64,000 bases of DNA from Burkholderiaceae bacterium 26 (GCA_000955795.1 JYOB01000004.1:80702-144701); one strand, 5' to 3'. Counted from the first letter of the stretch, positions 36,235 to 45,329 are shown. Program-made: numbers and translations. The notes: generated by a model not told the origin, from the sequence alone.

Positions 36235-37640
36235 GCACGGGCCTTCTTTTCACGGTACAGCTCGCGGAACGTTTTACCCGCAGGGGCCGGCATGTCTCGT
36301 GTATCGGTCCAACCCTTTCCGACGGGCAGCGAATGGATCAGCTTCTTATCACCGCCCATCCAGCGCAGCACGCGTGCGGCAACCCAGGTGCCGGCCGAGT
36401 ACAGTGCCGGTCGCCGAGCCATGAAGCCCCACATGCGCAAGCCAAGGCGCTCCGATTGCGGGCGCAGTTCGCGCTCCATTTGTTTCTCGCGCAGCGTGCG
36501 CAGCAAATCCGACAACGGAATGGACGCAGGGCACACGCGATTGCATTCGCCGCACAGCGTGGCCGCTTGCGGAAGGTCCAACGCGTTCGACAGACCAACG
36601 TAGCTTGGCGTCAGCACACTGCCCATCGGGCCCGGATACACCCAGCCATAAGCATGACCTCCGATCTTCTGATAGACCGGGCAATGGTTCATGCACGCGC
36701 CACATCGGATACAGCGCAGCATCTCCTGGAATTCGCCGCCGATCAGGCCGCTGCGGCCGCCGTCGACGATGACGAAGTACATATGCTCGGGGCCATCCTT
36801 CTCGCCGGGCGCGCGCGGGCCAGTCAACAGCGAGAAATAGTTCGAGATCGCCTGCCCCGTGGCTGATCGCGGCAGCAAGCGCATGACGGTCGCGAGATCT
36901 TCGAGCGTCGGCAGCACCTTCTCGATGCCCGTCACGGCAACGTGCACGCGCGGCAGGATCGTGCACATGCCTTCGTTGCCTTCGTTCGTGACGATGGCAA
37001 CGGAACCCGTCTCGGCAATGATGAAGTTGCCGCCCGTCACGCCCATGTCAGCGGACAGAAACTGGGGCCGCAGCACTTCGCGGGCCTCCCGCGTCATCTC
37101 AGGAATGTCGGTCAGGCGCGGCTTGTTGTGCGTCTTGGCGAAGAGATCGGCGATCTCCTCCTTGTCCTTGTGCACCACCGGCGCAATGATGTGCGACGGC
37201 GGCTCGCTGTCGTTGATCTGCAGGATGTACTCGCCAAGATCGGTCTCGATGCTCTGCACGCCCATCTCGCCGAGCACCTGGTTCAAGCGCATCTCTTCGG
37301 TCACCATCGACTTGCTCTTGATGACCTTCTTGACCTCGTGCTTGCGAGCAATTTCTGCGACCAGGCGCGCGGCATCGGCCGTGGTTTCGGCAAACAGCAC
37401 CTTGGCGCCACGGCGCGTGGCCTCTGCCTCGAACGTGGCGAGCCAGACGTCGAGGTTTTCCAGCGCGCGGTTGCGGCGCTCCTTCAGCGCTTCGCGCGTG
37501 GCCGGAAAATCGATCTCTTGGATGGCCGCCGCGCGTGCGGTGACGAACTTGGTCGAGAGCTTGGTAAGGTTCTGTTGCAGGCGCTTATCGGCGAGCTTCT
37601 GCCCGGCGCGCGCCTTGAATTCCATGCTGCGGACTTGCAT
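36231..37640 (-). CDS. lutB: L-lactate utilisation iron-sulfur protein LutB
   Basis: Part of the LutABC L-lactate oxidising complex. 469 aa: LUD-type N-terminal domain (about 60-290, with T-G-G-N-F-I-I-A-E-T-G and S-K-S-M-V-T-E-E) and two 4Fe-4S sites, C-I-R-C-G-A-C-M-N-H-C-P and C-G-E-C-N-R-V-C-P, near 310-370. GGAG lies 10 nt before the ATG at 37640. It follows lutA by 36 bp. Confidence 0.93.
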   Translation of the reverse strand: MQVRSMEFKARAGQKLADKRLQQNLTKLSTKFVTARAAAIQEIDFPATREALKERRNRALENLDVWLATFEAEATRRGAKVLFAETTADAARLVAEIARKHEVKKVIKSKSMVTEEMRLNQVLGEMGVQSIETDLGEYILQINDSEPPSHIIAPVVHKDKEEIADLFAKTHNKPRLTDIPEMTREAREVLRPQFLSADMGVTGGNFIIAETGSVAIVTNEGNEGMCTILPRVHVAVTGIEKVLPTLEDLATVMRLLPRSATGQAISNYFSLLTGPRAPGEKDGPEHMYFVIVDGGRSGLIGGEFQEMLRCIRCGACMNHCPVYQKIGGHAYGWVYPGPMGSVLTPSYVGLSNALDLPQAATLCGECNRVCPASIPLSDLLRTLREKQMERELRPQSERLGLRMWGFMARRPALYSAGTWVAARVLRWMGGDKKLIHSLPVGKGWTDTRDMPAPAGKTFRELYREKKARA

Positions 37641-37676
37641 GCGATTGCGTCTCCGTCGTGTTCTTGGCGTTGCGAT

Positions 37677-38402
37677 TTACGCGTCGCCGGCAAGGACTTG
37701 CGCGATGTGCAGCACACGCGTCTGCGTGTCGCCCGTTCGGCGCAGCCGGCCTTCGATGTTGAGCATGCAGCCCACATCGCCGAGCACCACTGCATCGGCG
37801 CCGCTGGCCTTGATGTTGGCGCACTTCTCATCCGCGATGGCGGTGGAGATATCGCCGTACTTGATCGAGAATGTGCCGCCGAAACCGCAGCACGCTTCGC
37901 ATGCGGGCATCTCGGTCAACTGCACACCCTCCAGTTTGCCGAGCAGCTCTCGCGGCTGTGTTTTCACGCCCAGCTCGCGCAGGCCAGAGCACGAATCGTG
38001 GTACGTGACGTGGCCGTGAAATTGGGAATCGAGCGTTTCGACCCGAGCCACGTTGACGAGAAAGTCCGTCAATTCATATACACGCGGCGCCAGGCGCTCG
38101 TAGCGGCCCGCGAGCTCCGGATCGTCTCGAAAGAGATCGGCGTAGCCCTTGCGGATCATGCCGCCGCACGAGCCAGACGGGATGACGACGTAGTCGAACT
38201 GCTCGAATTCCTTGAGCGTTTTCTCCGCCAGATCGCGCGCCAGCGGCCGATCGCCAGAGTTGTAAGCGGGCTGACCGCAGCAGGTCTGCGCGGGCGGCAC
38301 GACAACGTCGTAGCCGGCCTTTTCCAGCAGCTTAAGCACCGAAAACCCGATGTCGGGCCGCATCAGATCAATGAGGCAAGTGACGAACAAACCTACGCGC
38401 AT
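37677..38402 (-). CDS. lutA: L-lactate utilisation protein LutA
   Basis: 241 aa with two cysteine-rich CCG domains: T-C-C-G-Q-P with S-G-S-C-G-G in the first half, and D-S-C-S-G-L-R plus E-A-C-C-G-F-G-G in the second. These bind Fe-S clusters as in GlpC and heterodisulfide reductase subunits. The family role is electron transfer from lactate together with LutB. ATG 38402 matches the family start M-R-V-G-L-F-V-T-C. Confidence 0.92.
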   Translation of the reverse strand: MRVGLFVTCLIDLMRPDIGFSVLKLLEKAGYDVVVPPAQTCCGQPAYNSGDRPLARDLAEKTLKEFEQFDYVVIPSGSCGGMIRKGYADLFRDDPELAGRYERLAPRVYELTDFLVNVARVETLDSQFHGHVTYHDSCSGLRELGVKTQPRELLGKLEGVQLTEMPACEACCGFGGTFSIKYGDISTAIADEKCANIKASGADAVVLGDVGCMLNIEGRLRRTGDTQTRVLHIAQVLAGDA

Positions 38403-38641
38403 GGGAGTCTCTTGTGTTCTGCGGGAAGCCGCCATTATGCGCCCGCTGCCATGTCCGGCGCGGCCCTCAAGGCACAGAACTTCTTCATGTCAGTGGTGAG
38501 TGCGCTTCACGGGGCTCGTCAAGCACAGTTGCCGGCCGACCGAGAAAATCCTCAAAAATACCGGGAATCATGCGTCGGGATGGTGCGCATTTTCACATCG
38601 TGGGATAGAATTTTGCATCGCATCCGCAACCCACTGCACCC
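38403..38641. promoter_or_regulatory. lutA-iclR divergent control region
   Basis: 239 bp between two divergent genes. A TAGAAT hexamer (plus strand, near 38605) and, 3 bp later, TGCATCGCA (38614-38622), which is the reverse complement of the TGCGATGCA core seen at phaP and phaR. An IclR operator is expected here, but no clear palindrome stands out. Confidence 0.4.
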
Positions 38642-39439
38642 ATGGCAGAAGCAGACAAGGACCCCGGCAAGACGTCCATCCAGGTCATCGAACGCATGAT
38701 GATGCTGCTCGACGCGCTTGCCGATCACGCAGATCCGGTCAGCCTGAAGGCGCTCTCCGCCAGCACCGGCCTGCACCCGTCCACCGCGCACCGCATCCTG
38801 AACGACATGGTGGCCTGCCGCTTCGTCGATCGCTCCGACCCAGGCAGCTACCGTCTGGGCATGCGTTTGCTGGAGCTCGGCAACCTCGTCAAGGCACGCC
38901 TTTCGGTGCGTGAAGCGGCCCTCGTTCCGATGCGCGCCTTGCATCGCCTGACCGGCCAAACCGTCAACCTCTCGGTGCGCCAGGGCGATGAGATCGTCTA
39001 CATCGAACGCGCATATTCCGAGCGCTCGGGCATGCAGGTGGTGCGCGCAATCGGTGGCCGCGCGCCGCTGCATTTGACTTCGGTCGGCAAGCTATTCCTG
39101 GCTGCAGACGAAGTCGGCCGTGTGCGAGCCTATGCCACGCGTACCGGTTTGTCTGGTCACACTCGCACCTCGATCACGGACTTGCCCAAGCTCGAACGCG
39201 AACTCAACTGGGTACGCACCAATGGCTACGCACGTGACAATGAAGAACTGGAACTCGGCGTGCGCTGTATCGCTGCCGGGATCTACGATGATTCGCGGCG
39301 GCTGGTAGCAGGTCTGTCGCTGTCTGCGCCGGCAGATCGGTTGCAGGAGAGTTGGCTCGACAACCTCAAGGACACCGCGCTACAGATCTCCAAAGGCATG
39401 GGCTACACATACGAAGGGGACGCCGTGCGCGCAGAGTAA
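38642..39439 (+). CDS. IclR-family transcriptional regulator
   Basis: 265 aa. N-terminal winged helix (about 15-75) with L-K-A-L-S-A-S-T-G-L-H-P-S-T-A-H-R-I-L; C-terminal effector domain with L-H-L-T-S-V-G-K-L-F-L-A and the G-Y-A-R-D-N-E-E-L-E-L-G-V-R-C-I-A signature. Divergence from lutAB makes control of lactate use the natural guess. This is inference; IclR proteins often act on adjacent genes. Confidence 0.9.
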   Translation: MAEADKDPGKTSIQVIERMMMLLDALADHADPVSLKALSASTGLHPSTAHRILNDMVACRFVDRSDPGSYRLGMRLLELGNLVKARLSVREAALVPMRALHRLTGQTVNLSVRQGDEIVYIERAYSERSGMQVVRAIGGRAPLHLTSVGKLFLAADEVGRVRAYATRTGLSGHTRTSITDLPKLERELNWVRTNGYARDNEELELGVRCIAAGIYDDSRRLVAGLSLSAPADRLQESWLDNLKDTALQISKGMGYTYEGDAVRAE

Positions 39440-39451
39440 GCCGCCGGTTTT

Positions 39452-39492
39452 GCCCAACAAAAAAAGCGCGTTCGATGACGCGCTTTTTTGTT
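39452..39492. terminator. Bidirectional terminator between iclR-type gene and pbpG
   Basis: Near-perfect 17-bp arms: CCAAC-A7-GCGCGT facing ACGCGC-T6-GTTGG. Between convergent genes. Confidence 0.92.
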
Positions 39493-39507
39493 GGATGATG
39501 CCGTGAT

Positions 39508-40704
39508 TCAGGCGCCGTGCTGCTCCGAAGCCAGCACGGTTGCCGGCTGCGTCGACACAGGTACATTCCGCAACGGCGCAGCAGCTTGCGTGGCCGGCTC
39601 GATGTGCGGGTTGCGCTCCAGCCAATTGCGCACGCGTGTGGCGTCTGCAAAGCGAGTGAGGTTGCCAGCCGAATCAAGGAACACCATCACCACGTTGCGG
39701 CCATGCACGTTGGCCTGCATCACTAGGCAGCGGCCTGCTTCGTTGATGAAGCCGGTCTTCTGCAGACCGATATCCCACTCGCCGCCACGCACCAGACGGT
39801 TGGTGTTGACGTAGTGCAGCGTGCGGCCGTTGGCGTTGACCGTGTGCTCAGGGGTGGTGGTGAATTGACGAATGAGCGGCACCTTGTAGGCAGCCATCAC
39901 GATCTTGGCGAGGTCCTGTGCGCTCGACACATTGCTGCTCGACAAACCGTTCGAATCTACATAGTGCGTGTCGTTCATGCCCAGCTCATGCGCCTTGCGG
40001 TTCATGGCGGCAACGAATGCCGGACGACCGCCTGGATAGTTGCGGCCCAGCGCTGAGGCTGCACGGTTTTCCGACGACATCAGCGCCAGCAGCAGCAGGT
40101 CTTCACGCGTGAGCATCGTGCCGAAGCGCAGACGCGAGCCAGTGTTGCGCTCGTAGTCACGATCTTCATCGGTGATTTCAAGCAGCTCGTCCATCGGCTG
40201 ATGAGCGTCGGTCACAACCAACGCAGTCATCAGCTTGGTGATCGAGGCAATCGGCAACACAGCCGACGAATTCTTCTGGAACAGCACTTCGCCGTTGTTC
40301 TGGTCCATCACCAGCGCGACGGAGGAACGCAGCGCCAACGCATCGGGCGTCGAACGCAGACCCATCGCTTCACCAAGCGTCGGGGATGCCGGCACGAACG
40401 ACGCACGCACCGGACGTGCACCGCGCTCGACCATGATCACGCGGCGCTTGCCTTTGACGGTGACGATCTTGCGGACTTTAGTGGAGGCGACCTCATCGCT
40501 GCTCGCCGCCGCGACTTTGGCGCTGGCCCTGCGATTGACGACGGTCTTACCCTTGGATTTGACTTTGGCTTTCTTGCTGGCAGCGGGCTTTTTGTCGGTC
40601 GTGGCGGCGTTGGCCACGGTAGCGACGGAGACGGCAGCGAGCGCGACGGTCATCAGCGAAACGAAGCCGAGACGTCGAAAAAATGAGGAAACAGACCGTG
40701 ACAT
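39508..40704 (-). CDS. pbpG: D-alanyl-D-alanine endopeptidase (PBP7 type)
   Basis: Periplasmic peptidoglycan DD-endopeptidase of the S11 family. 398 aa: signal peptide ending A-N-A, a Lys/Ala-rich linker (about 35-95), then the catalytic domain with S-I-T-K (SxxK), S-S-E-N (SxN) and Q-K-T-G (KTG). No C-terminal membrane anchor, which separates it from DacA/DacC carboxypeptidases. The basic linker is longer than in E. coli PBP7. Confidence 0.9.
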   Translation of the reverse strand: MSRSVSSFFRRLGFVSLMTVALAAVSVATVANAATTDKKPAASKKAKVKSKGKTVVNRRASAKVAAASSDEVASTKVRKIVTVKGKRRVIMVERGARPVRASFVPASPTLGEAMGLRSTPDALALRSSVALVMDQNNGEVLFQKNSSAVLPIASITKLMTALVVTDAHQPMDELLEITDEDRDYERNTGSRLRFGTMLTREDLLLLALMSSENRAASALGRNYPGGRPAFVAAMNRKAHELGMNDTHYVDSNGLSSSNVSSAQDLAKIVMAAYKVPLIRQFTTTPEHTVNANGRTLHYVNTNRLVRGGEWDIGLQKTGFINEAGRCLVMQANVHGRNVVMVFLDSAGNLTRFADATRVRNWLERNPHIEPATQAAAPLRNVPVSTQPATVLASEQHGA

Positions 40705-41144
40705 GGTTCGATCACCCGCGCGTGAGATGGCGCAAGTGTAGGCAAAAACAAAATTCTTAGCAAGATGAAGGACTTAGCTCACGGCCTTAAAGTTTGACCT
40801 CGGGAGCCTTATCATTCGGTCATCATTTCGACGCAATTGTCTGCTGGGGCAGTGTTCCAATCGCGAAGAAAGTTGCGCAAGCTGCACATGACCAGCGGTG
40901 CGGAATCAGCACCGGAATCTGAGAGCGTACCCCGTGAATTCCGTCGTGCATGCCGACAATCACGGTTTACAACCAGCTCCAACACTTCCTCACAACACGC
41001 GCACGTCGCACGCTGAGTCGCAGATCAAAGTCTAACGACGGATCGGCCGTATCTGTTGACATAATTCGACGACTTTTCTCCGCCAATTCTCGCTTTGCAC
41101 GAAGATGTGCGCTGTAGCGTGCAGGCGATCGCGCGATGACGACG
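40705..41144. other. 440-bp intergenic region without a confident gene
   Basis: Upstream of pbpG and downstream of the nitroreductase gene, both minus. I see no tRNA or terminator here. The only notable item is a 31-codon minus-strand frame at 40967-41062 that starts with ATG after GGAGAAAAG and ends C-W-S-W-L; it could be a leader peptide or chance. The base mix is AT-richer than the flanks near 40740-40800. Confidence 0.4.
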
Positions 41145-41867
41145 TCAGTCGAGGAAGCGAGTGAAGTCGGAGACAGGTGCGCGCTCGGTGATGAGCGTGT
41201 TCTCGACGGCAGCGAGATTCGCATAACCCATCGACATGCCGCAGACGACCATCTCATCATCGGTCAGCGCGAGATGCTCGGCGATGATCCGATGGAACTG
41301 CGTGAAAGCGGCCTGTGGACACGTATCGATGCCACGAGCACGCGCCCCCACCATCACGGCTTCCAGAAACATGCCGTAATCGAGCCAACTGCCCTGCTCC
41401 ATCACGCGGTCAATCGTAAAGATGATGCCCACCGGAGCATCGAAGAAGCGGAAGTTGCGCGCGTGCTGCGCGTGCATGCGTTCCTTGTCGGCGCGCTCGA
41501 TGCCGAGCAAGCCATAGAGATCCCAACCGACCTTGCGGCGCCGGCTCTGATACGGATCAATCCACGTACGCGGGTAGTACGGATACTCCTCGCGATGCAG
41601 CGTGTCGACCTCCGGGTGGTCGTACGCCGCCAACACAGATTCGGACAAGCGCGTCTTCGATTCGCCCGTCAGCACATAGACTTTCCACGGCTGCGTATTG
41701 CTGCCGGACGGCGCACGGCGCGCCACGTCTAGGATCGCTTCGATGTCTTCGCGGGCAACGGGCGTCGGCAGGAACGCGCGAACGGATCGGCGCGAAGTGA
41801 TTGCCTGATCGACGAGTTCGACTTCTGCGGAGATGGGACGTCGGTCGGTCATGGCGAAGCGGAACAT
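41145..41867 (-). CDS. Nitroreductase family oxidoreductase
   Basis: 240 aa FMN enzyme. N-terminal R-R-S-V-R-A-F and A-R-R-A-P-S-G-S-N-T-Q-P-W bind FMN; C-terminal G-M-S-M-G-Y-A is the family end motif. Substrate unknown. The first ATG (41867) follows the stop of the upstream thioesterase with TGA-ATG contact, pointing to coupled translation; ATG 41852 is an alternative. Confidence 0.88.
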   Translation of the reverse strand: MFRFAMTDRRPISAEVELVDQAITSRRSVRAFLPTPVAREDIEAILDVARRAPSGSNTQPWKVYVLTGESKTRLSESVLAAYDHPEVDTLHREEYPYYPRTWIDPYQSRRRKVGWDLYGLLGIERADKERMHAQHARNFRFFDAPVGIIFTIDRVMEQGSWLDYGMFLEAVMVGARARGIDTCPQAAFTQFHRIIAEHLALTDDEMVVCGMSMGYANLAAVENTLITERAPVSDFTRFLD

Positions 41868-42311
41868 TCAAGCGGTGATATTGGACGCAAGCGGCTCAAG
41901 CACGGCACGCAGCGCATCGGGCAACGGCACCGGCCGACGTGTTTCGCGGTCGACATAGACGTGCACGAAATGGCCCTGCGCGGCGGCCTCTTGCGCGTCG
42001 CCGCGGAAGAGGCCTACCTCATAGCGCACGCTCGTATTGCCCAGGCGTGCAACGCGCAGCCCCGCCACCACGGGATCGGGAAACGACAGCGGCGCGAAGT
42101 AGTTGCATTGCGTCTCGATGACGAGGCCGATGGTGTCGCTGCGCTCGGGGTTCAGGACGCCCCGCTCGATCAGGTAGGCGTTCACCACGGTGTCGAAGTA
42201 GCTGTAATAGACGACGTTGTTGACGTGGCCGTAGACGTCGTTGTCCATCCAGCGCGTGGTGATGGTGTGGAAGTGGCGATAGTCGTCGCGCGTCTGGCGT
42301 GGCGTGCTCAT
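41868..42311 (-). CDS. Acyl-CoA thioesterase, 4-hydroxybenzoyl-CoA thioesterase (hotdog) family
   Basis: 147 aa hotdog-fold protein. R-W-M-D-N-D-V-Y-G-H-V-N-N-V-V-Y-Y-S-Y-F-D carries the catalytic Asp and the H-V-N-N turn of the YbgC/FadM type. Chain-length preference cannot be seen. It touches the nitroreductase gene. Confidence 0.88.
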   Translation of the reverse strand: MSTPRQTRDDYRHFHTITTRWMDNDVYGHVNNVVYYSYFDTVVNAYLIERGVLNPERSDTIGLVIETQCNYFAPLSFPDPVVAGLRVARLGNTSVRYEVGLFRGDAQEAAAQGHFVHVYVDRETRRPVPLPDALRAVLEPLASNITA

Positions 42312-42369
42312 GGGCAGCGGGCAGGTGACGGTGGAAAGTGATCAGGATACGCCAGCCGCTAAACCTCGG

Positions 42370-43287
42370 TCACTTGCGGATGACGAGCGCCACACCACAC
42401 GCGGCAATCACCATGCCCAGCGCTGCGAGCGGCGGAAAACGTTCACCAAAAAGCGCCCAGGCCATCACGGCGGTCGTCGGCGGTGTGAGATACAGGAGCG
42501 ACGTCACCTTGGTGGCCGCGCCTTTGCGGATCAGCACAAACAGCAGCGAGATTGCGCCTATTGATAACGCCAGCACCGACCACACCAGCGAGCCGATCAC
42601 CGGCAGCGTCCAATGCACCTCGCGCGTCTCAAACAGAAACATAAAAGGCAGACACAGCAGCGCCGACGCCCCGAACTGGATGCACGCGCCCATCCGCAGG
42701 TCGAACACCGGGCAATGGCGCTTTTGATACAGCGTGCCTACGGTGATCGACAGCAACGCGCCCACACAAAGCGCAAGCGTCGTCACGCCGACGCCCGCCA
42801 GATGCAGCTTATTGGCCACGACCAGACCCACGCCTGCGATGCCGCACAGCAGCCCCGCCCATTGTCGGCCCGACACGCGCTCCCCACGCATCGAGACATA
42901 CAGCGCGGTCAGAATCGGCTGCATGCCGACGATCAGCGCCGTCATGCCTGCCGGCATGCCGAGCTTGACCGCTGCCCAGACGCCCGCCAGGTAGCCCCAT
43001 TGCATCAGCAAGCCGGCCACAGCGATGTGGCCGATGGTCGCCCAGTCGGTCTCGGCCGTGCCGGCGCGGCGTGGCAGCGGCACGCGCGCCAGCCATACCA
43101 GCGGCAGCAAGCACACCAGCACGCCAACGAAGCGCAAAAACAGGAACGTGATCGGCTCGGCGTACGGCATTCCGTACTTAGCCACGATAAAGCCCGTGCT
43201 CCAGATCAGCACGAACAGCCACGGCATGGCGACGAAAAACAGGGAGCCGCGCGCTGAGGCTGGCGCGACGGAAGACGCTGGGGTCAT
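42370..43287 (-). CDS. EamA/DMT-superfamily transporter
   Basis: 305 aa, about ten hydrophobic segments in two EamA halves; W-S-T-G-F-I-V-A-K-Y at the start and T-P-P-T-T-A-V-M-A-W-A-L-F-G-E in the second half are family hallmarks. Likely an exporter of a small metabolite, substrate unknown. The ATG at 43287 overlaps the stop of the deacetylase gene in ATGA, so the two are coupled. Confidence 0.9.
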   Translation of the reverse strand: MTPASSVAPASARGSLFFVAMPWLFVLIWSTGFIVAKYGMPYAEPITFLFLRFVGVLVCLLPLVWLARVPLPRRAGTAETDWATIGHIAVAGLLMQWGYLAGVWAAVKLGMPAGMTALIVGMQPILTALYVSMRGERVSGRQWAGLLCGIAGVGLVVANKLHLAGVGVTTLALCVGALLSITVGTLYQKRHCPVFDLRMGACIQFGASALLCLPFMFLFETREVHWTLPVIGSLVWSVLALSIGAISLLFVLIRKGAATKVTSLLYLTPPTTAVMAWALFGERFPPLAALGMVIAACGVALVIRK

Positions 43288-44246
43288 GCGGAAAGCGGAA
43301 GAGAGTTCGATGCGGCGGCAGCCTCGTCGCGAGCTGCCCAACGCTGTGCGTGCCGGGCAGCCAGCGCGATGGTCTGCGCATGGACGGCCACGGTATCGTC
43401 GATATTGTTGCCGTAGCCGCCCGCCATGGTAACGGCAATCGGTATGCGACGTTGATAGGCGAAGTCGAAGACTTCCTGATCGCGCCGGGCCAGACCCTGC
43501 AGGGTCAATTTGAGCCGGCCGAGGCGATCGCCTTCATGCGGATCCGCGCCGGCCAGATAGATGATCAACTGCGGCTTGAAGCGCCCGACCAGGATGTCGA
43601 GTGCGCCAGTCAGCGCCTGCAGATAGTCCTCGTCGCCACAGCCATCGTGCAGGCCAATGTCCAGATCCGACGCTTCCTTACGGAACGGGTAGTTCTTCTC
43701 GCCGTGCAGTGACAAGGTGAAAACAGTGGCGTCATCGCGCAGGATTGACGCCGTGCCGTTGCCCTGATGTACGTCCAGATCAATGATGGCGACCGGAAAA
43801 TCCGCCGGCGACCTGCCTGATTGGCGCTGCATCCAGCGCGAGGCGATGGCTGCATCATTAAATACACAGAAGCCACCGCCCTTGTCCGCATAGGCATGGT
43901 GCGTCCCGCCCGCCAGGTTGACGGCAATCCCCTCCGCCAACGCGGCCTCGCTCGCGGCCATCGTGGCGCCCGCCGAACGGCGGCTGCGCTCCACCATTTC
44001 TGGCGACCACGGGAAACCGATCTCGCGCTGGCGCGCCGGGTCAAGCCGACCGGCGCTTACCGCCTCAACATATTCGGGCGTGTGCGCCAGCAGCAACGCG
44101 TCGTCCTCGGCGCGCGGCGCCTCATCCAGGGACAGCCCCGGCACGTCGGCCAAAACCCGTGCCCGCAGGTCGCTGTACTTGCGCATCGGGAACCGATGGC
44201 CCGGTGGCAGCGGCAAAACAAAATGGTCGGTGTAGAACGCCCGCAT
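43284..44246 (-). CDS. Histone deacetylase-family protein (class IV-like amidohydrolase)
   Basis: 320 aa zinc hydrolase of the arginase/deacetylase fold. G-G-T-H-H-A supplies the active-site His pair, D-L-D-V-H-Q-G-N-G-T and G-A-D-P-H-E-G-D the zinc ligands. Bacterial members act on acetylated small molecules or proteins; the target is unknown. The ATG at 44246 is chosen; the frame runs 15 codons further without similarity. Coupling to an EamA exporter suggests a metabolite role. Confidence 0.9.
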   Translation of the reverse strand: MRAFYTDHFVLPLPPGHRFPMRKYSDLRARVLADVPGLSLDEAPRAEDDALLLAHTPEYVEAVSAGRLDPARQREIGFPWSPEMVERSRRSAGATMAASEAALAEGIAVNLAGGTHHAYADKGGGFCVFNDAAIASRWMQRQSGRSPADFPVAIIDLDVHQGNGTASILRDDATVFTLSLHGEKNYPFRKEASDLDIGLHDGCGDEDYLQALTGALDILVGRFKPQLIIYLAGADPHEGDRLGRLKLTLQGLARRDQEVFDFAYQRRIPIAVTMAGGYGNNIDDTVAVHAQTIALAARHAQRWAARDEAAAASNSLPLSA

Positions 44247-44434
44247 GTGAATAACAAATCGCAACGCAACAAAAATGGCACTCGGGCGCATCCTAACCTA
44301 CGCTGCACTCGTGTGTTTTTTGAGACGGAATTACCGCCGGAAGTGGTCAAATGCATTTCACCTGCACCACGGACGCGCATTTTTCTGCCACAAAAAATTA
44401 CGCCAAACGGTTGGTCGCGCAATTCCTGTGCACG

Positions 44435-44458
44435 AAAAATCAACGAATTCTGATTTTT
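44435..44458. repeat. AT-rich inverted repeat upstream of phaP
   Basis: AAAAATCA (44435-44442) / TGATTTTT (44451-44458) around GAATTC, immediately next to the first PhaR-like box. The rest of the 402-bp gap from 44247 to 44434 shows no convincing gene. Confidence 0.5.
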
Positions 44459-44527
44459 GTGCGATGCACAAATGGCGCTTGACACTGGTTTAACATTCAA
44501 CAACAATGAAATTGTTGCGATGCACCA
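44456..44527 (+). promoter_or_regulatory. phaP promoter with two PhaR-type boxes
   Basis: TTGACA (44479-44484), 17-bp spacer, AACAAT (44502-44507). Box 1 is the palindrome TTTGTGC-GAT-GCACAAA (44456-44472) just upstream of the -35; box 2, TTGTTGCGATGCACCA (44512-44527), covers the start site. Both contain TGCGATGCA. In C. necator PhaR represses phaP1 by binding one site upstream of the -35 and one at the start site, the same plan as here. The leader is about 135 nt. Confidence 0.75.
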
Positions 44528-44648
44528 TCCCTAATTTGATCGCGATGTCGCCTGGAAGGCCCGACGCTGACCGTCATGCTTTGTACATCTGGGCGATCTA
44601 AATTTTCATTTTGATTCCCCGACCCACCTTTGTATTTGGAGAGACAAC

Positions 44649-45230
44649 ATGCTGACTCAGGAACAGATCGCTGCGGCGCACAAGGCCAACCTGGAAACGT
44701 TCTTCGGCCTGACCAACAAGGCATTTGAAGGCGTCGAAAAGCTGGTCGAGCTGAACCTGCAAGTCGTCAAGGCTACCCTGGCCGAGAACGTCGAACACGC
44801 CAAGAAGGCACTGACCGCCAAGGACGCTCAAGAGCTGCTGTCGGTGCAAACCGCCGCCGTGCAGCCGCTGGCTGAAAAGGTTCTGGCTTACAGCCGCCAC
44901 CTGTACGAAATCGCTTCGGACACGCAAACCGAATTCAGCAAGGCTGCTGAAGTGCAAATCGCCGAAAACAGCCGCAAGCTGCAAGCGCTGGTCGACAACG
45001 TGTCGAAGAACGCTCCGGCCGGTTCGGAATCGGCAGTTGCCCTGGTGAAGTCGGCTCTGTCGGCCGCCAACAACGCCTACGACTCGGTGCAGAAGGCTAC
45101 CAAGCAAGCTGTGGAACTGGCTGAAAGCAACTTCCACGCTGCCGCCAACGCTGCGAGCAAGGCAACTGCCCAAGCTTCGGCCCAAGCGCGCGCTGCTACC
45201 GGCAAGAAGTCGGCAACGACCGCTGCCTAA
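44649..45230 (+). CDS. phaP: Phasin PhaP
   Basis: Granule-coating protein of PHB inclusions. 193 aa, all-helical, start [14 protein letters not shown] and the phasin core [19 protein letters not shown]; Ala/Lys-rich tail. GGAGAGA lies 6 nt before the ATG. Codon use is strongly biased to preferred codons, fitting a very highly expressed protein. Its gene is 25 kb from phaCAB, as is usual for phaP1. Confidence 0.95.
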   Translation: MLTQEQIAAAHKANLETFFGLTNKAFEGVEKLVELNLQVVKATLAENVEHAKKALTAKDAQELLSVQTAAVQPLAEKVLAYSRHLYEIASDTQTEFSKAAEVQIAENSRKLQALVDNVSKNAPAGSESAVALVKSALSAANNAYDSVQKATKQAVELAESNFHAAANAASKATAQASAQARAATGKKSATTAA

Positions 45231-45264
45231 GCGCTAAGCTGCTGCAGTTACCTGCTTGTTCAAG

Positions 45265-45291
45265 CGGGCCTCCTCCGGGAGGCCCGTTTTG
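45265..45291 (+). terminator. phaP terminator
   Basis: CGGGCCTCC / GGAGGCCCG around TCCG, then TTTTGTTTT; 34 bp after the stop. Confidence 0.92.
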
Positions 45292-45329
45292 TTTTGGCCG
45301 TCGAGCCACTCCTCCAAACGCGTCGTTTG

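Noticed and set aside
36859..38699. Long plus-strand frames opposite lutB and lutA
   Set aside because: lutA and lutB carry complete Fe-S motifs on the minus strand; the plus frames have none.
44275..44493. 72-codon frame upstream of phaP
   Set aside because: It has no ribosome binding site, crosses the PhaR box and the -35 hexamer, and has no family resemblance.
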